64,000 nt of DNA from an uncultured Williamsia sp. (GTDB taxonomy: Bacteria > Actinomycetota > Actinomycetes > Mycobacteriales > Mycobacteriaceae). Numbering within the stretch: the first letter of the stretch is position 1; each line of letters starts with the position of its first letter. The notes below the pieces were generated by a model, which saw only the letters and a list, made by a program, of their open reading frames with translations, did not search any database and was not told where the DNA came from. A program made the translations under genes and the position numbers. Shown piece after piece: positions 30,528-39,302 of the stretch. Location of the stretch: NCBI RefSeq assembly GCF_947494875.1, contig NZ_CANLWM010000007.1, positions 62,001-126,000 of the forward strand, in the 5' to 3' direction.

Positions 30528-30995
30528 TCAGGCGTGGGCGTCGATCCAATCCCAGGCGGCGGTGCGCTCGTCGGTGTCGTGCCCGCGGCGGAGGCGGACC
30601 AGCAGGTGGCGGTCGGCGAGACGTTCGACGACGCCGGCGCCCCACTCGACCACCACGACCCGTTCGGTGAGATCGGTGTCGAGGTCGAGGGCGTCGAGGT
30701 CGGCGAGGACGTCGCCGCCGGTCGACCCGAGCCGGTAGGCGTCGACGTGCACCATGCCGACCCCGCCGGGCCGCCCCGGACGGTGGTCGCGGGCCATGAT
30801 GAACGTGGGTGAGCTGATCCGGCCCTCCACGCCCAGGCCGGCACCGATCCCCCGGGCCAGCGCGGTCTTGCCCGCCCCCAGCGGGCCGTCCAGGACGACG
30901 AGGTCACCCGCGTGCAGGCCGGCGCCGAGTTCGGCCCCGAGCGCCTCGGTGTCGGCGACGGTGGGCAGCAGCCGTCGGTTGCCGAGGTCGGTCAT
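30528..30995 (-). CDS. tsaE: t6A biosynthesis ATPase TsaE
   Basis: A 155-aa P-loop ATPase with Walker A LDGPLGAGKTALARGIG, ISSPTFIMARDH and VHVDAYRLGS, the family signature. It drives the TsaB-TsaD cycle. The ATG overlaps the hydrolase stop (30992-30995). Equivalent to Rv3422c. Confidence 0.95.
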   Translation of the reverse strand: MTDLGNRRLLPTVADTEALGAELGAGLHAGDLVVLDGPLGAGKTALARGIGAGLGVEGRISSPTFIMARDHRPGRPGGVGMVHVDAYRLGSTGGDVLADLDALDLDTDLTERVVVVEWGAGVVERLADRHLLVRLRRGHDTDERTAAWDWIDAHA

Positions 30996-32041
30996 CGCCG
31001 CACGCTGTGGGCGACGAGCCGCTCGATCGCGTCGGAGACGACATCGGGTCTCTCCAACAGGACGAGATGCCCGCAATCGGGGATGCCGACGAGGTCGCAG
31101 TCACCGAGCTGTCCGTGCAGCTCGACCGAGCGCGCCAGCGGGGTGAGGCAGTCCTCGTAGCCGCACGCCACCATCGTCGGGATGCGGCGTAGCGCCTCGA
31201 GACCGGCTGTCTCGTCGTGGTTCTCGAGCGCCCGGAGGAACGGGACGACGGTGTCGACGGGGGTCTCGTGGATCATCGACGACGCGAACGCGCTCAGCGA
31301 CGGCGAGTGGAACGTCGACCCGAAGCTCGCCGCGGTGAGGACCGGCGCCAACAGCGCACGTGTCGCCCCACGACCGGTCGCGACGGTCTTCGGTGCGCGT
31401 CGCACTGAATACCGGACCGCGTTCAGCAGCGGGTTGCGCAGTCCCTGGCCGACGCCCATGTCGGCGATCCCGCGCGCCGCGGTCGCCACGAGTCCCGCTG
31501 CGATCACCTTGTCACCGAACAGCTCCGGCTCCCGCGCGGCGAGAGCCATGACGGCCATGCCGCCCATCGAGTGCCCGACGACCACGACGGGACCATGCGG
31601 GGCGACGGCCCGGATCACCGCGGCGGTGTCCGCCCCGGCCTGCGGGATGGTCAGCGTCTCGGCCGGCGCGTCCCCGGACTCACCGTGCCCCCGGTGGTCG
31701 AAGAAGACCAGGCGGGCGTTGTCGCCCCAGACCTGCTGGAGGCGCACCCGCTGGAAGTGCCAGCTCGACATGCGCAGGGCGAAGCCGTGGACGAACACGA
31801 CGGAGATCGGTGCCTCGGCGGGGCCGACCTCGCGGACCGCCAGCGGCACACCGTCGTCGGCGATGACGATGCTGGCGCGGTCGTCGTAGACGGCGTCGAA
31901 GTCGACGTCGACGTTCGGGTCCTCCCGCGACGACCCTCGGGTGAGGTCCCGCGCGAGTCCGCCGAGCGCGACCGCGCCCAGTGTCGCGACGCCGGCCGCG
32001 CCGGCCAGGACCCCGATCCTGCGCTGACGGTCCTGGCTCAT
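30992..32041 (-). CDS. alpha/beta hydrolase with N-terminal hydrophobic anchor
   Basis: A 349-aa hydrolase. N-terminal hydrophobic segment (IGVLAGAAGVATLGAVALGG) may act as a signal anchor. Oxyanion HGFALRMSSW, FFDHRGHGESG, nucleophile elbow VVVGHSMGGMAV, acid near CGYEDCLTPL, and catalytic His in GIPDCGHLVLLERP. Substrate unknown. Placed between alr and tsaE with 4-bp overlaps on both sides, so obligately co-expressed. Similar hydrolases occur here in many Mycobacteriales. Confidence 0.85.
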   Translation of the reverse strand: MSQDRQRRIGVLAGAAGVATLGAVALGGLARDLTRGSSREDPNVDVDFDAVYDDRASIVIADDGVPLAVREVGPAEAPISVVFVHGFALRMSSWHFQRVRLQQVWGDNARLVFFDHRGHGESGDAPAETLTIPQAGADTAAVIRAVAPHGPVVVVGHSMGGMAVMALAAREPELFGDKVIAAGLVATAARGIADMGVGQGLRNPLLNAVRYSVRRAPKTVATGRGATRALLAPVLTAASFGSTFHSPSLSAFASSMIHETPVDTVVPFLRALENHDETAGLEALRRIPTMVACGYEDCLTPLARSVELHGQLGDCDLVGIPDCGHLVLLERPDVVSDAIERLVAHSVRR

Positions 32042-33174
32042 CGGCCGAGCACCCGGGAGTCGACGTGGCGCCGCACCGCGCGACCGCGGATGCCCGAGAC
32101 GATCTCGTAGTCGATGGTGCCGACGGTGTCGGCCCATTCGGTGGCGGTGGGGCCACCGTCGGCGCCGGTCCCGAACAGCACTGCTCGATCACCCGGCCGC
32201 ACGTCGGTGACCGGTCCGAGATCGACGACCATCTGGTCCATGCACACCCGTCCCACACCCGGCACGATGCTGCCGTTCACGGCCACGCGCAACCGGTTCG
32301 AGAGGAGTCGTGGGACACCGTCGGCGTAGCCGGCGGGCAGCAGGCCCAGCGTGGTGTCGCGCGGGGCGACCCAGGTGTGGCCGTACGACACGCCCTGACC
32401 TGCGGACACCCTCTTCACGGCAGACACCTCTGCGGTGAGCGTCATGGCCGGGACCAGCCCGGGGTCGGCGTGGTCGCCGACGAGCGGGGAGAAGCCGTAG
32501 ATCGCGATGCCCGCACGCACCATGTCACGCGAGAGGTCCGGACGGGTCAGCGCCGCAGCACTGTTGGAGATGTGGACGACCTCGGGTGCCGCACCGGCCG
32601 CGGCCAGCTCGACGACGCAGGCGTCGAGGCGGGCCGCCTGCTCGTCGTTGAGGGGATGGTCGGGGATGTCGCCGTGGGCGAGGTGACACATCGCCGTCCC
32701 GAGCACGATCAGCCCGTCGGCGACGGCACGGACGAGGGCGTCGCGGACGCCGGGCCACTCGTGGATCCCGACACCGTTGCGACCCAGACCGGTGTCGATC
32801 TTGACCCCTGCCCGCACCGCACGCCCCGAGCTGCGGGCCACGTCCAGCAGCGAGTCCAGTTGAGCCTGCGAGGAGACGACGATCTCGACGTCGGCGGCGA
32901 CGGCCGGCGCGAAGTCGGTCGACGGGGTGTGCAGCCAGGCGATGAGCGGGGACGCGATCCCCCCGGCGCGGACCGCCAGCGCCTCCGCGACGGTGGCGAC
33001 ACCGAGGGCGACGGCTCCGGCGTCGAGCGCTGCACGCGCGACCTCCACCGCACCGTGGCCGTAGCCGTCTGCCTTGACGACGGCGAGCACGGGCGCCCCG
33101 GCTCGCCGTCCGACCACCCCGACGTTGTGGGCGATGGCCGAGAGGTCGACGCAGGCGTCGAGGGCAGCGGTCAC
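32038..33174 (-). CDS. alr: alanine racemase
   Basis: A 378-aa fold-III PLP enzyme making D-alanine for peptidoglycan. PLP Lys34 in LAVVKADGYGHG, catalytic Tyr in GQGVSYGHTW, and PLP phosphate-binding GIAIYGFSPL. GTG start at 33174 overlapping the nnr stop. Full length for the family. Confidence 0.96.
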   Translation of the reverse strand: MTAALDACVDLSAIAHNVGVVGRRAGAPVLAVVKADGYGHGAVEVARAALDAGAVALGVATVAEALAVRAGGIASPLIAWLHTPSTDFAPAVAADVEIVVSSQAQLDSLLDVARSSGRAVRAGVKIDTGLGRNGVGIHEWPGVRDALVRAVADGLIVLGTAMCHLAHGDIPDHPLNDEQAARLDACVVELAAAGAAPEVVHISNSAAALTRPDLSRDMVRAGIAIYGFSPLVGDHADPGLVPAMTLTAEVSAVKRVSAGQGVSYGHTWVAPRDTTLGLLPAGYADGVPRLLSNRLRVAVNGSIVPGVGRVCMDQMVVDLGPVTDVRPGDRAVLFGTGADGGPTATEWADTVGTIDYEIVSGIRGRAVRRHVDSRVLGR

Positions 33175-34634
33175 CGGCGTCCCGATACGGTTGCGGTGGA
33201 ACGGATCTCGCGGATCGCGGACGGCACCGCGGCCAGCAGGTCCGACGCACCGATGGGCGCGCCGGGCCCGTCTCCGTCGCTACCGGGCACACCATGGGCG
33301 GCGAGCAGGGCCGCGCGAGCGTGCACCCGAGCCGCGGCCGCCGCGGCGACGCGAGGGGCGAGGCCGGCCGCCAGGAGTGACCCGGCGATCCCCGACAACA
33401 CGTCCCCCGCACCGGCTGTCGCCGCCCACGAGGACCCGGCGTCGTTGGCGATGACCGGTCCGGCCGCGTCCGCGACGAGAGTGATGCGGCCCTTGAGCAG
33501 CACCGTGACGCCGAGGTCGGCGGCGAGATCGGTGGCGGCACCGACCCGATCGGCACCGACCTCGTGACCGGCCAGGCGCGCGAACTCACCGGCGTGCGGG
33601 GTGAGCAGGGTGGGCGCGGAACGACCGGCCAGCCAGTCGCGGTGGCGGGACAACACGGTCAACCCGTCGGCGTCCACGAGGACGGGGACGTCGGTGGCGA
33701 GGATCCGCTGCACCAGGTCCTCGGCGGTGTCGTCGGTCCCGGCGCCCGGCCCGACGACCCACGCCTGCACGCGACCGGCGGTGGCGAGATCGGGTGCGGC
33801 GACGATCTCGGGGTGCCGCGCCACCACCTGCCCGGCGGCCGAGCCGACGTAGCGGACCATGCCCGACGTCGCGGCGACGGCGGCACTGCTACACAGCACG
33901 GCGGCCCCGGGGTAGCGGTCGGAACCAGCGATCACCCCGACCACGCCCTGGGTGTACTTGTCGTCCGACGGCCCCGGGACAGGCCATTCCTGGGCGATGT
34001 CGGCGTCGGACAGGGAGACGAGTTCCGCTGTGCCCGGGTCGATCCCGATGTCGACGACCTCGACCCGGCCGCACTGCGGGGCCGCGAGGACGTGTGCGCG
34101 ACGCAGTGCGCCGAACGTCACGGTGACCGCGGCGTGCACCGCGGGTGCGTTGACGAGTCCGGTGTCGGCGTCGACACCGGACGGTAGGTCGACGGCGACG
34201 ATCGGGGCGCGGACCCGGCTGAACACGGCGGCCGCGGCCGGACGCAGCGGCCCGGTGCCCCCGAGTCCCACCACACCGTCGACGACGAGGTCGAGATCGG
34301 CGGGAAGCGTTGTCGCCCAACGGCCACCCGCGGCGTCGAAGGCCGCGGACCCGCCGGGGTGGACGCGGTCGGGGTCGAGGGCGAGCGCGACGACGAACAC
34401 GCCGCGCCGGGCCAGCCGTGCTCCCGCGTGCAACGCGTCGCCGCCGTTGTCACCGGAGCCGACGACGATCCCGACCCTGGTTCCGTAGACGGCCCCGCAC
34501 CGGTCGCGGAGTTCGTTCAGCAGCACCGCGGCCAGACCGCCCGACGCGCGGCGCATCAGCACCCCGTCGGTCAGCAGCGAGCCCGTCGCCTCCTCGGCGG
34601 CGCGGATCGACGACACCGTGTGGTGGCTCCGCAT
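33171..34634 (-). CDS. nnr: bifunctional NAD(P)H-hydrate epimerase/dehydratase
   Basis: A 487-aa metabolite-repair enzyme. The N-terminal YjeF/NAXE domain (VVGSGDNGGDALHAGARLAR) interconverts R and S forms of NAD(P)HX; the C-terminal ribokinase-like NAXD domain (LLTPHAGEFARLAG, TAGAGDVLSGIAGSLLAAGL) dehydrates it back. Separated from glmS by 3 bp and overlapping alr by 4 bp, so in the same operon. Equivalent to Rv3433c. Confidence 0.93.
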   Translation of the reverse strand: MRSHHTVSSIRAAEEATGSLLTDGVLMRRASGGLAAVLLNELRDRCGAVYGTRVGIVVGSGDNGGDALHAGARLARRGVFVVALALDPDRVHPGGSAAFDAAGGRWATTLPADLDLVVDGVVGLGGTGPLRPAAAAVFSRVRAPIVAVDLPSGVDADTGLVNAPAVHAAVTVTFGALRRAHVLAAPQCGRVEVVDIGIDPGTAELVSLSDADIAQEWPVPGPSDDKYTQGVVGVIAGSDRYPGAAVLCSSAAVAATSGMVRYVGSAAGQVVARHPEIVAAPDLATAGRVQAWVVGPGAGTDDTAEDLVQRILATDVPVLVDADGLTVLSRHRDWLAGRSAPTLLTPHAGEFARLAGHEVGADRVGAATDLAADLGVTVLLKGRITLVADAAGPVIANDAGSSWAATAGAGDVLSGIAGSLLAAGLAPRVAAAAAARVHARAALLAAHGVPGSDGDGPGAPIGASDLLAAVPSAIREIRSTATVSGRR

Positions 34635-34637
34635 CGT

Positions 34638-36500
34638 CTACTCGACCGTGACGGACTTGGCCAGGTTGCGAGGCTTGTCGACGTCGTAGCCCCGGGCCTG
34701 TGCCACCGCGGCGGCGAAGACCTGCAACGGCACCGTCGAGACGAGTGGTTGCAGGAGGGTGGTCGTCGCGGGGATCTCCACGAGGTGGTCGGCGAACTCG
34801 GCGGCGACACCGTCGCCCTCTTCGGCGATGACGATGGTGCGGGCACCGCGGGCCTGGATCTCCCGGATGTTGCTCACCATCTTCGAGTGCAGCAGCGGGC
34901 GGCCCTGCTGGGACGGCATCACGACGATCACCGGTACGCCGTCCTCGATGAGCGCGATCGGTCCGTGCTTGAGCTCACCCGCCGCGAAACCCTCGGCGTG
35001 CATGTACGCCAGTTCCTTCAGCTTCAGCGCGCCCTCGAGGGCGACCGGGTAGCCGACGTGACGGCCCAGGAACAGCACGGTGCGGCTGTCGGCCAGGCCC
35101 CGCGCGAGCTCACGCACGGGTTCGACGGTGGTGAGGACCTTCTCGACCGCCTCCGGCATCCGCTCGAGCTCACGGAACTCCCGTGCGACCTCGTCGGGGT
35201 ACTTGGTCCCGCGGGCCTGGGCCAGCGCGAGACCCACGAGGTAGGCGGCGGCGATCTGGGCGAGGAAGCACTTCGTCGACGCGACACCGATCTCCGGACC
35301 GGCGTGGGTGTAGAGCACGGCGTCGGACTCGCGGGGGATCTGCGCGCCGTTGGTGTTGCAGATCGCCAGCACCCGCGCCTTCTGCTCCTTGGCGTGGCGG
35401 ACGGCCTCCAGCGTGTCGGCGGTCTCCCCCGACTGCGAGATCGCCACCACCAGCGTCGACCGGTCCAGCACGGGGTCGCGGTAGCGGAACTCGCTGGCCA
35501 GCTCCACCTCGACCGGCAGCCGCGTCCAGTGCTCGATCGCGTACTTCGCCAGCAACCCCGCGTGATACGCGGTGCCACACGCGACGACGAAGACCTTGTC
35601 GGTGTCACGCAGGTCCTGGTCGGTGATCCGCTGCTCGTCGAGGATCACGCGGCCGTTCTCGAAGTGGCCCACGAGGGTGTCGGCGAGGGCCTGCGGCTGC
35701 TCGGCGATCTCCTTGAGCATGAAGTAGTCGTGGCCGCCCTTCTCGGCGGCGGCGAGATCCCAGTCGATGTGGAACGGCGTACCCGTCCGCGGCGACCCGT
35801 CGAACCCGGTGATCGTGTAGCCGTCGGTGGTGATCACGACGACCTCGTCGTGCCCGAGCTCCACCGCGTCGCGGGTGTGGTCGATGAAGGCGGCGACGTC
35901 GGACCCGACGAACATCTCCCCGTCGCCGACGCCCACGACCAGCGGCGTCGACCTGCGCGCGGCGACGATGGTGTCCGGGTGGTCGGAGTGGGTGAAGACC
36001 AGGGTGAACGCGCCCTCCAGCCGGGCGAGGACGGCGTAGGCGGAGGCGATGAAGTCACCGGCGTGGGGACCCTTGGTGTACTCGAGGTCGAGCAGGTGCA
36101 CCGCGACCTCGGTGTCGGTGTCGGAACTGAACTCGACGCCGGCCGCCTCGACCTCGGCGCGCAGCGGCGCGTAGTTCTCGATGATGCCGTTGTGCACCAC
36201 CGCGACCTTGCCGTCGCGCGAGGTGTGCGGGTGCGCGTTGCGGTCGGTGGGCCGGCCGTGCGTCGCCCAGCGGGTGTGGCCCATGCCGGTGGTCCCGGCG
36301 AAGGCCTCACGCCCGACGGTCGCGAGCTGCTTGTCGAGGTTCTCGAGCCGTCCGGCCCGCTTCTCGACGGCGGTTCCGCCGTGCCCGTCGAGGATGGCCA
36401 CCCCGGCCGAGTCGTAGCCGCGGTACTCCATCCGGCGCAGCGCCTCGACGACGATCTCCAGCGCATCGCGCCGACCGACGTATCCGACGATTCCACACAT
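34638..36500 (-). CDS. glmS: glutamine-fructose-6-phosphate aminotransferase
   Basis: A 620-aa enzyme making glucosamine-6-phosphate, the first step to UDP-GlcNAc. Cys1 nucleophile after the initiator Met (MCGIVGYVG), NTN glutaminase domain with HTRWATHGRPTDRNAHPH, and two SIS domains (ACGTAYHAGLLAKY, SQSGETADTLEA), ending AKSVTVE as expected. The ATG at 36500 is fixed by the need for an N-terminal Cys. First gene of the minus run glmS-nnr-alr-hydrolase-tsaE. Confidence 0.97.
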   Translation of the reverse strand: MCGIVGYVGRRDALEIVVEALRRMEYRGYDSAGVAILDGHGGTAVEKRAGRLENLDKQLATVGREAFAGTTGMGHTRWATHGRPTDRNAHPHTSRDGKVAVVHNGIIENYAPLRAEVEAAGVEFSSDTDTEVAVHLLDLEYTKGPHAGDFIASAYAVLARLEGAFTLVFTHSDHPDTIVAARRSTPLVVGVGDGEMFVGSDVAAFIDHTRDAVELGHDEVVVITTDGYTITGFDGSPRTGTPFHIDWDLAAAEKGGHDYFMLKEIAEQPQALADTLVGHFENGRVILDEQRITDQDLRDTDKVFVVACGTAYHAGLLAKYAIEHWTRLPVEVELASEFRYRDPVLDRSTLVVAISQSGETADTLEAVRHAKEQKARVLAICNTNGAQIPRESDAVLYTHAGPEIGVASTKCFLAQIAAAYLVGLALAQARGTKYPDEVAREFRELERMPEAVEKVLTTVEPVRELARGLADSRTVLFLGRHVGYPVALEGALKLKELAYMHAEGFAAGELKHGPIALIEDGVPVIVVMPSQQGRPLLHSKMVSNIREIQARGARTIVIAEEGDGVAAEFADHLVEIPATTTLLQPLVSTVPLQVFAAAVAQARGYDVDKPRNLAKSVTVE

Positions 36501-36595
36501 TCGTGACAGGGTACTGCGACGGCCCATACGCTCGCGAAACCGTGTCCGGCGCCGTCGCGTGACCCGCGGCACGTCGCCTGTCATAGGGTCGACGC

Positions 36596-37468
36596 GTGGC
36601 CTCGGTGAAGAAGCTCGTCTCCCAGTTGTCCCGACGCGGTCCGCACCGCGTCCTGCGGGGCGACATGGCCGTCGTCGGCCTGCCCGGCATCGTCTACACC
36701 CCCGAGGCCGGGTCCGACCTGCCCGGCATCGCGTTTGGGCACGGCTGGCTGACCCACAGCAGGCAGTACATCGGCACCCTGGAGCATCTCGCGTCCTGGG
36801 GCATCGTCGTCGCCGTCCCCGACACCGAGCGCGGACCGCTGGCGTCCGACCGGGCCCTGGCCGCCGACCTGGGCACCGCCCTGCAGGTGATCTCGTCGGT
36901 CCGGTTGGGTCCGGGCCGTATCACCGTCCACCCCGAGCGTCTCGGAGTCGCGGGCCACGGGTTGGGCGCCTCCGCCGCGGTCCTCGCCGCCGGTGACTCC
37001 GACCGCGCCCGCGCACTGGCCGCGCTGTTCCCGGCCCCGACGTCACCGGCCGTGTTGCCGGCGGCACACCGCGCCCGCGTCCCCGCGCTGGTCCTCGCCG
37101 CGCCCGACGACCTCGACGGCGTCACGTCCAACGCGCTCGCGCTGCGGCGCTCGCTGCAGGGTGACCAGGTCGCCCTGCGCACGGTCCCGAAGTCGTCGAA
37201 CCGCGGGCTGGCCGAGGGTTTCAGCATCCGCAAGCGTCTCGGCGACGACTCCGACCAGAAGAAGACCCAGCGCGCCACCCGCGCCGTGCTGACCGGCTTC
37301 CTGCTCGCGACCCTCGGTGACCCCGGCCGGCGCCGCGGCGTCCAGGGCGACGCGACCTACGCGGCGTTCGCCGACCCGTCGGAGGAGATCGGCACGCTCG
37401 TCACGGTGGACCCGGAGACCGTCGAGGACCCCGACGCCGACCAGCTCACCCGCCTGCTGCGTCGCTGA
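36596..37468 (+). CDS. alpha/beta-hydrolase-fold protein lacking the nucleophile Ser (Rv3438-like)
   Basis: A 290-aa protein related to chlorophyllase/dienelactone-hydrolase folds: LPGIAFGHGWLTHSRQYIG, a strand plus elbow RLGVAGHGLGASAAVLAAG, and ALVLAAPDDLDGV. The nucleophile elbow reads G-H-G-L-G where G-H-S-x-G is expected, so classical serine hydrolysis seems lost or the fold is used otherwise. Divergent from glmS across 95 bp; GTG start. Context matches Rv3438. Confidence 0.75.
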   Translation: MASVKKLVSQLSRRGPHRVLRGDMAVVGLPGIVYTPEAGSDLPGIAFGHGWLTHSRQYIGTLEHLASWGIVVAVPDTERGPLASDRALAADLGTALQVISSVRLGPGRITVHPERLGVAGHGLGASAAVLAAGDSDRARALAALFPAPTSPAVLPAAHRARVPALVLAAPDDLDGVTSNALALRRSLQGDQVALRTVPKSSNRGLAEGFSIRKRLGDDSDQKKTQRATRAVLTGFLLATLGDPGRRRGVQGDATYAAFADPSEEIGTLVTVDPETVEDPDADQLTRLLRR

Positions 37469-37682
37469 GCGCAGCGATCTCCGCTGGTCCCAGCACGGGC
37501 CGGTTCCTCTCGTCGACGCTGTCCTCGTCGGGATCCTGCGTCGTCTCGTCCTCGTCGTCGACGGCGGGGTCGCGCCACCGGGCCGCCGCGACGTCCTGGT
37601 CCGCGCGGTGCCGTCGCTCCACCGACCGCAGCGTGGCGACGGCGCGCGCGACGATCGCCTCGATCTGATCCGCGGGGTTCAC
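37446..37682 (-). CDS. small acidic protein of unknown function
   Basis: A 78-aa frame starting GTG 37682: helix VNPADQIEAIVARAVATLRS followed by an acidic, Asp/Glu-rich segment and a C-terminal LGPAEIAALSDAAG. It is 19 bp downstream of the Ala/Pro-rich gene and overlaps the convergent hydrolase gene by 23 bp at its 3' end. No family recognised. Coding status rests on operon position and sensible composition. Confidence 0.5.
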   Translation of the reverse strand: MNPADQIEAIVARAVATLRSVERRHRADQDVAAARWRDPAVDDEDETTQDPDEDSVDERNRPVLGPAEIAALSDAAGG

Positions 37683-37701
37683 GACCGCACTCTCGTCGTC
37701 G

Positions 37702-38880
37702 TCACCGGTCCCCCGCCAACGCCAGCCCCCCGCCGTCGTCGGGGTCCGGTGTGGCCACGGGCCCGGGACGCGTGGCGACGGCGGGCGCCTCGTGTTTCTC
37801 CGGAGGCGCCACCGGTGTCTCCCGATCGTCGTCGACCGGCGCCGGCGGCCTGTCGGGGACGGGATCCGACGTGGCCGGGTCACGAAGCGCCGGCGCCGCC
37901 GGCTCCTCGTCGTCGTATCGGAGGTTGAGCTGTGGGCGCGTCCCGGTGGCAGGGGCGTTCGGCGTCTCCGCTCGATCCTTGCCCGGGTCGCCCTGCGGGT
38001 GCGGGGGCGCCGCGATGTCCGGTGGTGGCACAGGGGTGTCGGAGGGCGCGGTCGGCGACGGCCGGGGCTCGTCGGGTTCTGCGGGTGTGTCGGGTTCTGC
38101 GGGTGTGTCGGGTTCTGCGGGTGTGTCGAGAGCGGTCTCGACGAGCTGCGCGACGACCCCGGCGGCCCCGACAGCCGCCATCCCCACGGCGGCGGCGGTC
38201 GCCGCGCCCGCCCCGGCGAGTGCTCCCACGACGCCTGTCAGGGCCACCGTCGGTCGCCGATCGTGGACGACGTCGGTGCGGTCGACGCCCGGGTCGGGCG
38301 TCTGCGCCAGTCGGCCGCTGCAGTCGGCGAGGACGGTGAGGACCTCGGTGATCGCGGATTCCGTGACGGCCAACGCGGTCTCGACTGTGGTGACCGCGGT
38401 CTGCAGCAGGGCCGCGATCACCGCGCGGTTGGTCTGCAGGTCAAGCCGGGTCAGTTCGGCGATCGCCCGCCCGGCGAGGACGGGGCCGGGGACCACGGCG
38501 AGGGTCGAGTGCAGTGCGGCACGCAGGTCCGTGACACCGCGTGCCGCGGCAGCCGTGGCACCGGCCGCGACGCGTAGTCGGTGGCCGGTCTCCCCGCAGG
38601 AGCGGTGGATCTCCGCGACGGCGGTGTGGGCGTTCTGTCCGGCGATGCCGTGCCAGGCGGCAGGCAGGTCGTCCGCGACGGCCCCGACGGCGTCGGCGAC
38701 TGCGGTCACGGAATCCGCGAGGGATCGCAGCCGCCGGGACTCCTCGACCAGCACGTCGACGTCGACGCCGTCGATCGCGGCGAGTCGATCCGTCCACGCC
38801 TGCGAGGACGGGAGCGTCACACCGACCTCGCGGGCGACCGGGGTGAGGGCGGCCACGAATGCCGCGACCGGCACGGTCAC
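37702..38880 (-). CDS. Ala/Pro-rich protein with WXG100-like segment (Rv3439c-like)
   Basis: A 392-aa protein. The N-terminal half (to about 190) is helical and contains LPAAWHGIAGQNAHTAVAEI, a W-x-G turn reminiscent of WXG100/ESX-associated helical hairpins. A hydrophobic glycine/alanine-rich segment (VALTGVVGALAGAGAATAAA) at about 210-245 may be a membrane helix. The rest is Pro/Asp-rich and disordered, including three TPAEPD units encoded by 18-bp direct repeats near 38078-38135. Starts with a 4-bp overlap with the next gene upstream. Position and composition match Rv3439c. Confidence 0.72.
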   Translation of the reverse strand: MTVPVAAFVAALTPVAREVGVTLPSSQAWTDRLAAIDGVDVDVLVEESRRLRSLADSVTAVADAVGAVADDLPAAWHGIAGQNAHTAVAEIHRSCGETGHRLRVAAGATAAAARGVTDLRAALHSTLAVVPGPVLAGRAIAELTRLDLQTNRAVIAALLQTAVTTVETALAVTESAITEVLTVLADCSGRLAQTPDPGVDRTDVVHDRRPTVALTGVVGALAGAGAATAAAVGMAAVGAAGVVAQLVETALDTPAEPDTPAEPDTPAEPDEPRPSPTAPSDTPVPPPDIAAPPHPQGDPGKDRAETPNAPATGTRPQLNLRYDDEEPAAPALRDPATSDPVPDRPPAPVDDDRETPVAPPEKHEAPAVATRPGPVATPDPDDGGGLALAGDR

Positions 38881-39191
38881 GACCGCTCCCCCGATGCGTC
38901 GGCGATGGACCGCGCGGTCTGTGCGTCCTGGGCCCGGGTGGCCCCGACCGCGGCGACGAGCGCGTCCGCGACGGTCGCGGCGCGGTCGGCGAGGACACCG
39001 AGCGTGTCCGCGACGGCCGCGAGTCCCGCGTCGTGTCGCGCCGCGGCGTCGGCCCAGGCCGTCGGCGACGGGCCGAGCGGCGGGACGTCCGCGGCGGTGC
39101 GTGCGGCCGCGGACAGGCCGTCGGCAGCGTCGGCGAGGACACGTGCGAGTGACCGCACCCGGTCGGTGTCGATCTCCATCCGCCCGCTCAT
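38877..39191 (-). CDS. ESX-associated small helical protein (Rv3440c-like)
   Basis: A 104-aa protein: MEIDTDRVRSLARVLADAADG, then helices with SPTAWADAAARHDAGLAAVA and a final helix. The pattern of two long helices with a mid-chain Trp is like type VII secretion targets (EspC/WXG100-like), and the protein is encoded with the WXG-like partner at 37702. The ATG at 39191 has GAGGGGAGG just upstream. Position matches Rv3440c. Secretion is inferred, not shown. Confidence 0.72.
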   Translation of the reverse strand: MSGRMEIDTDRVRSLARVLADAADGLSAAARTAADVPPLGPSPTAWADAAARHDAGLAAVADTLGVLADRAATVADALVAAVGATRAQDAQTARSIADASGERS

Positions 39192-39222
39192 CACGCCTCC
39201 CCTCTGCGGCACGGCCGGGCGA

Positions 39223-39255
39223 CCGTGTCTCCTGCGTTGGACGCAGGAGACACGG
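39223..39255. terminator. hairpin after the HAD gene
   Basis: CCGTGTCTCCTGCGT-TGG-ACGCAGGAGACACGG, a perfect 15-bp stem and 3-nt loop. It lies 47 bp past the HAD stop on the minus strand and upstream of the 39191 start, so it probably ends the rplM-rpsI-glmM-HAD transcript. Confidence 0.82.
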
Positions 39256-39302
39256 ATCCGGTTCCGATGCGGGTCAGGGTAGCGGCCGCCGGGCCGCGCC
39301 GG

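Noticed and set aside
29660-30907. TsaB fused to upstream sequence or to TsaE
   Set aside because: The frame extends upstream only through the 21-bp repeats, giving RPLDAAN-type repeats; the conserved TsaB N-terminus starts at the GTG 30310 and tsaE is in another frame.
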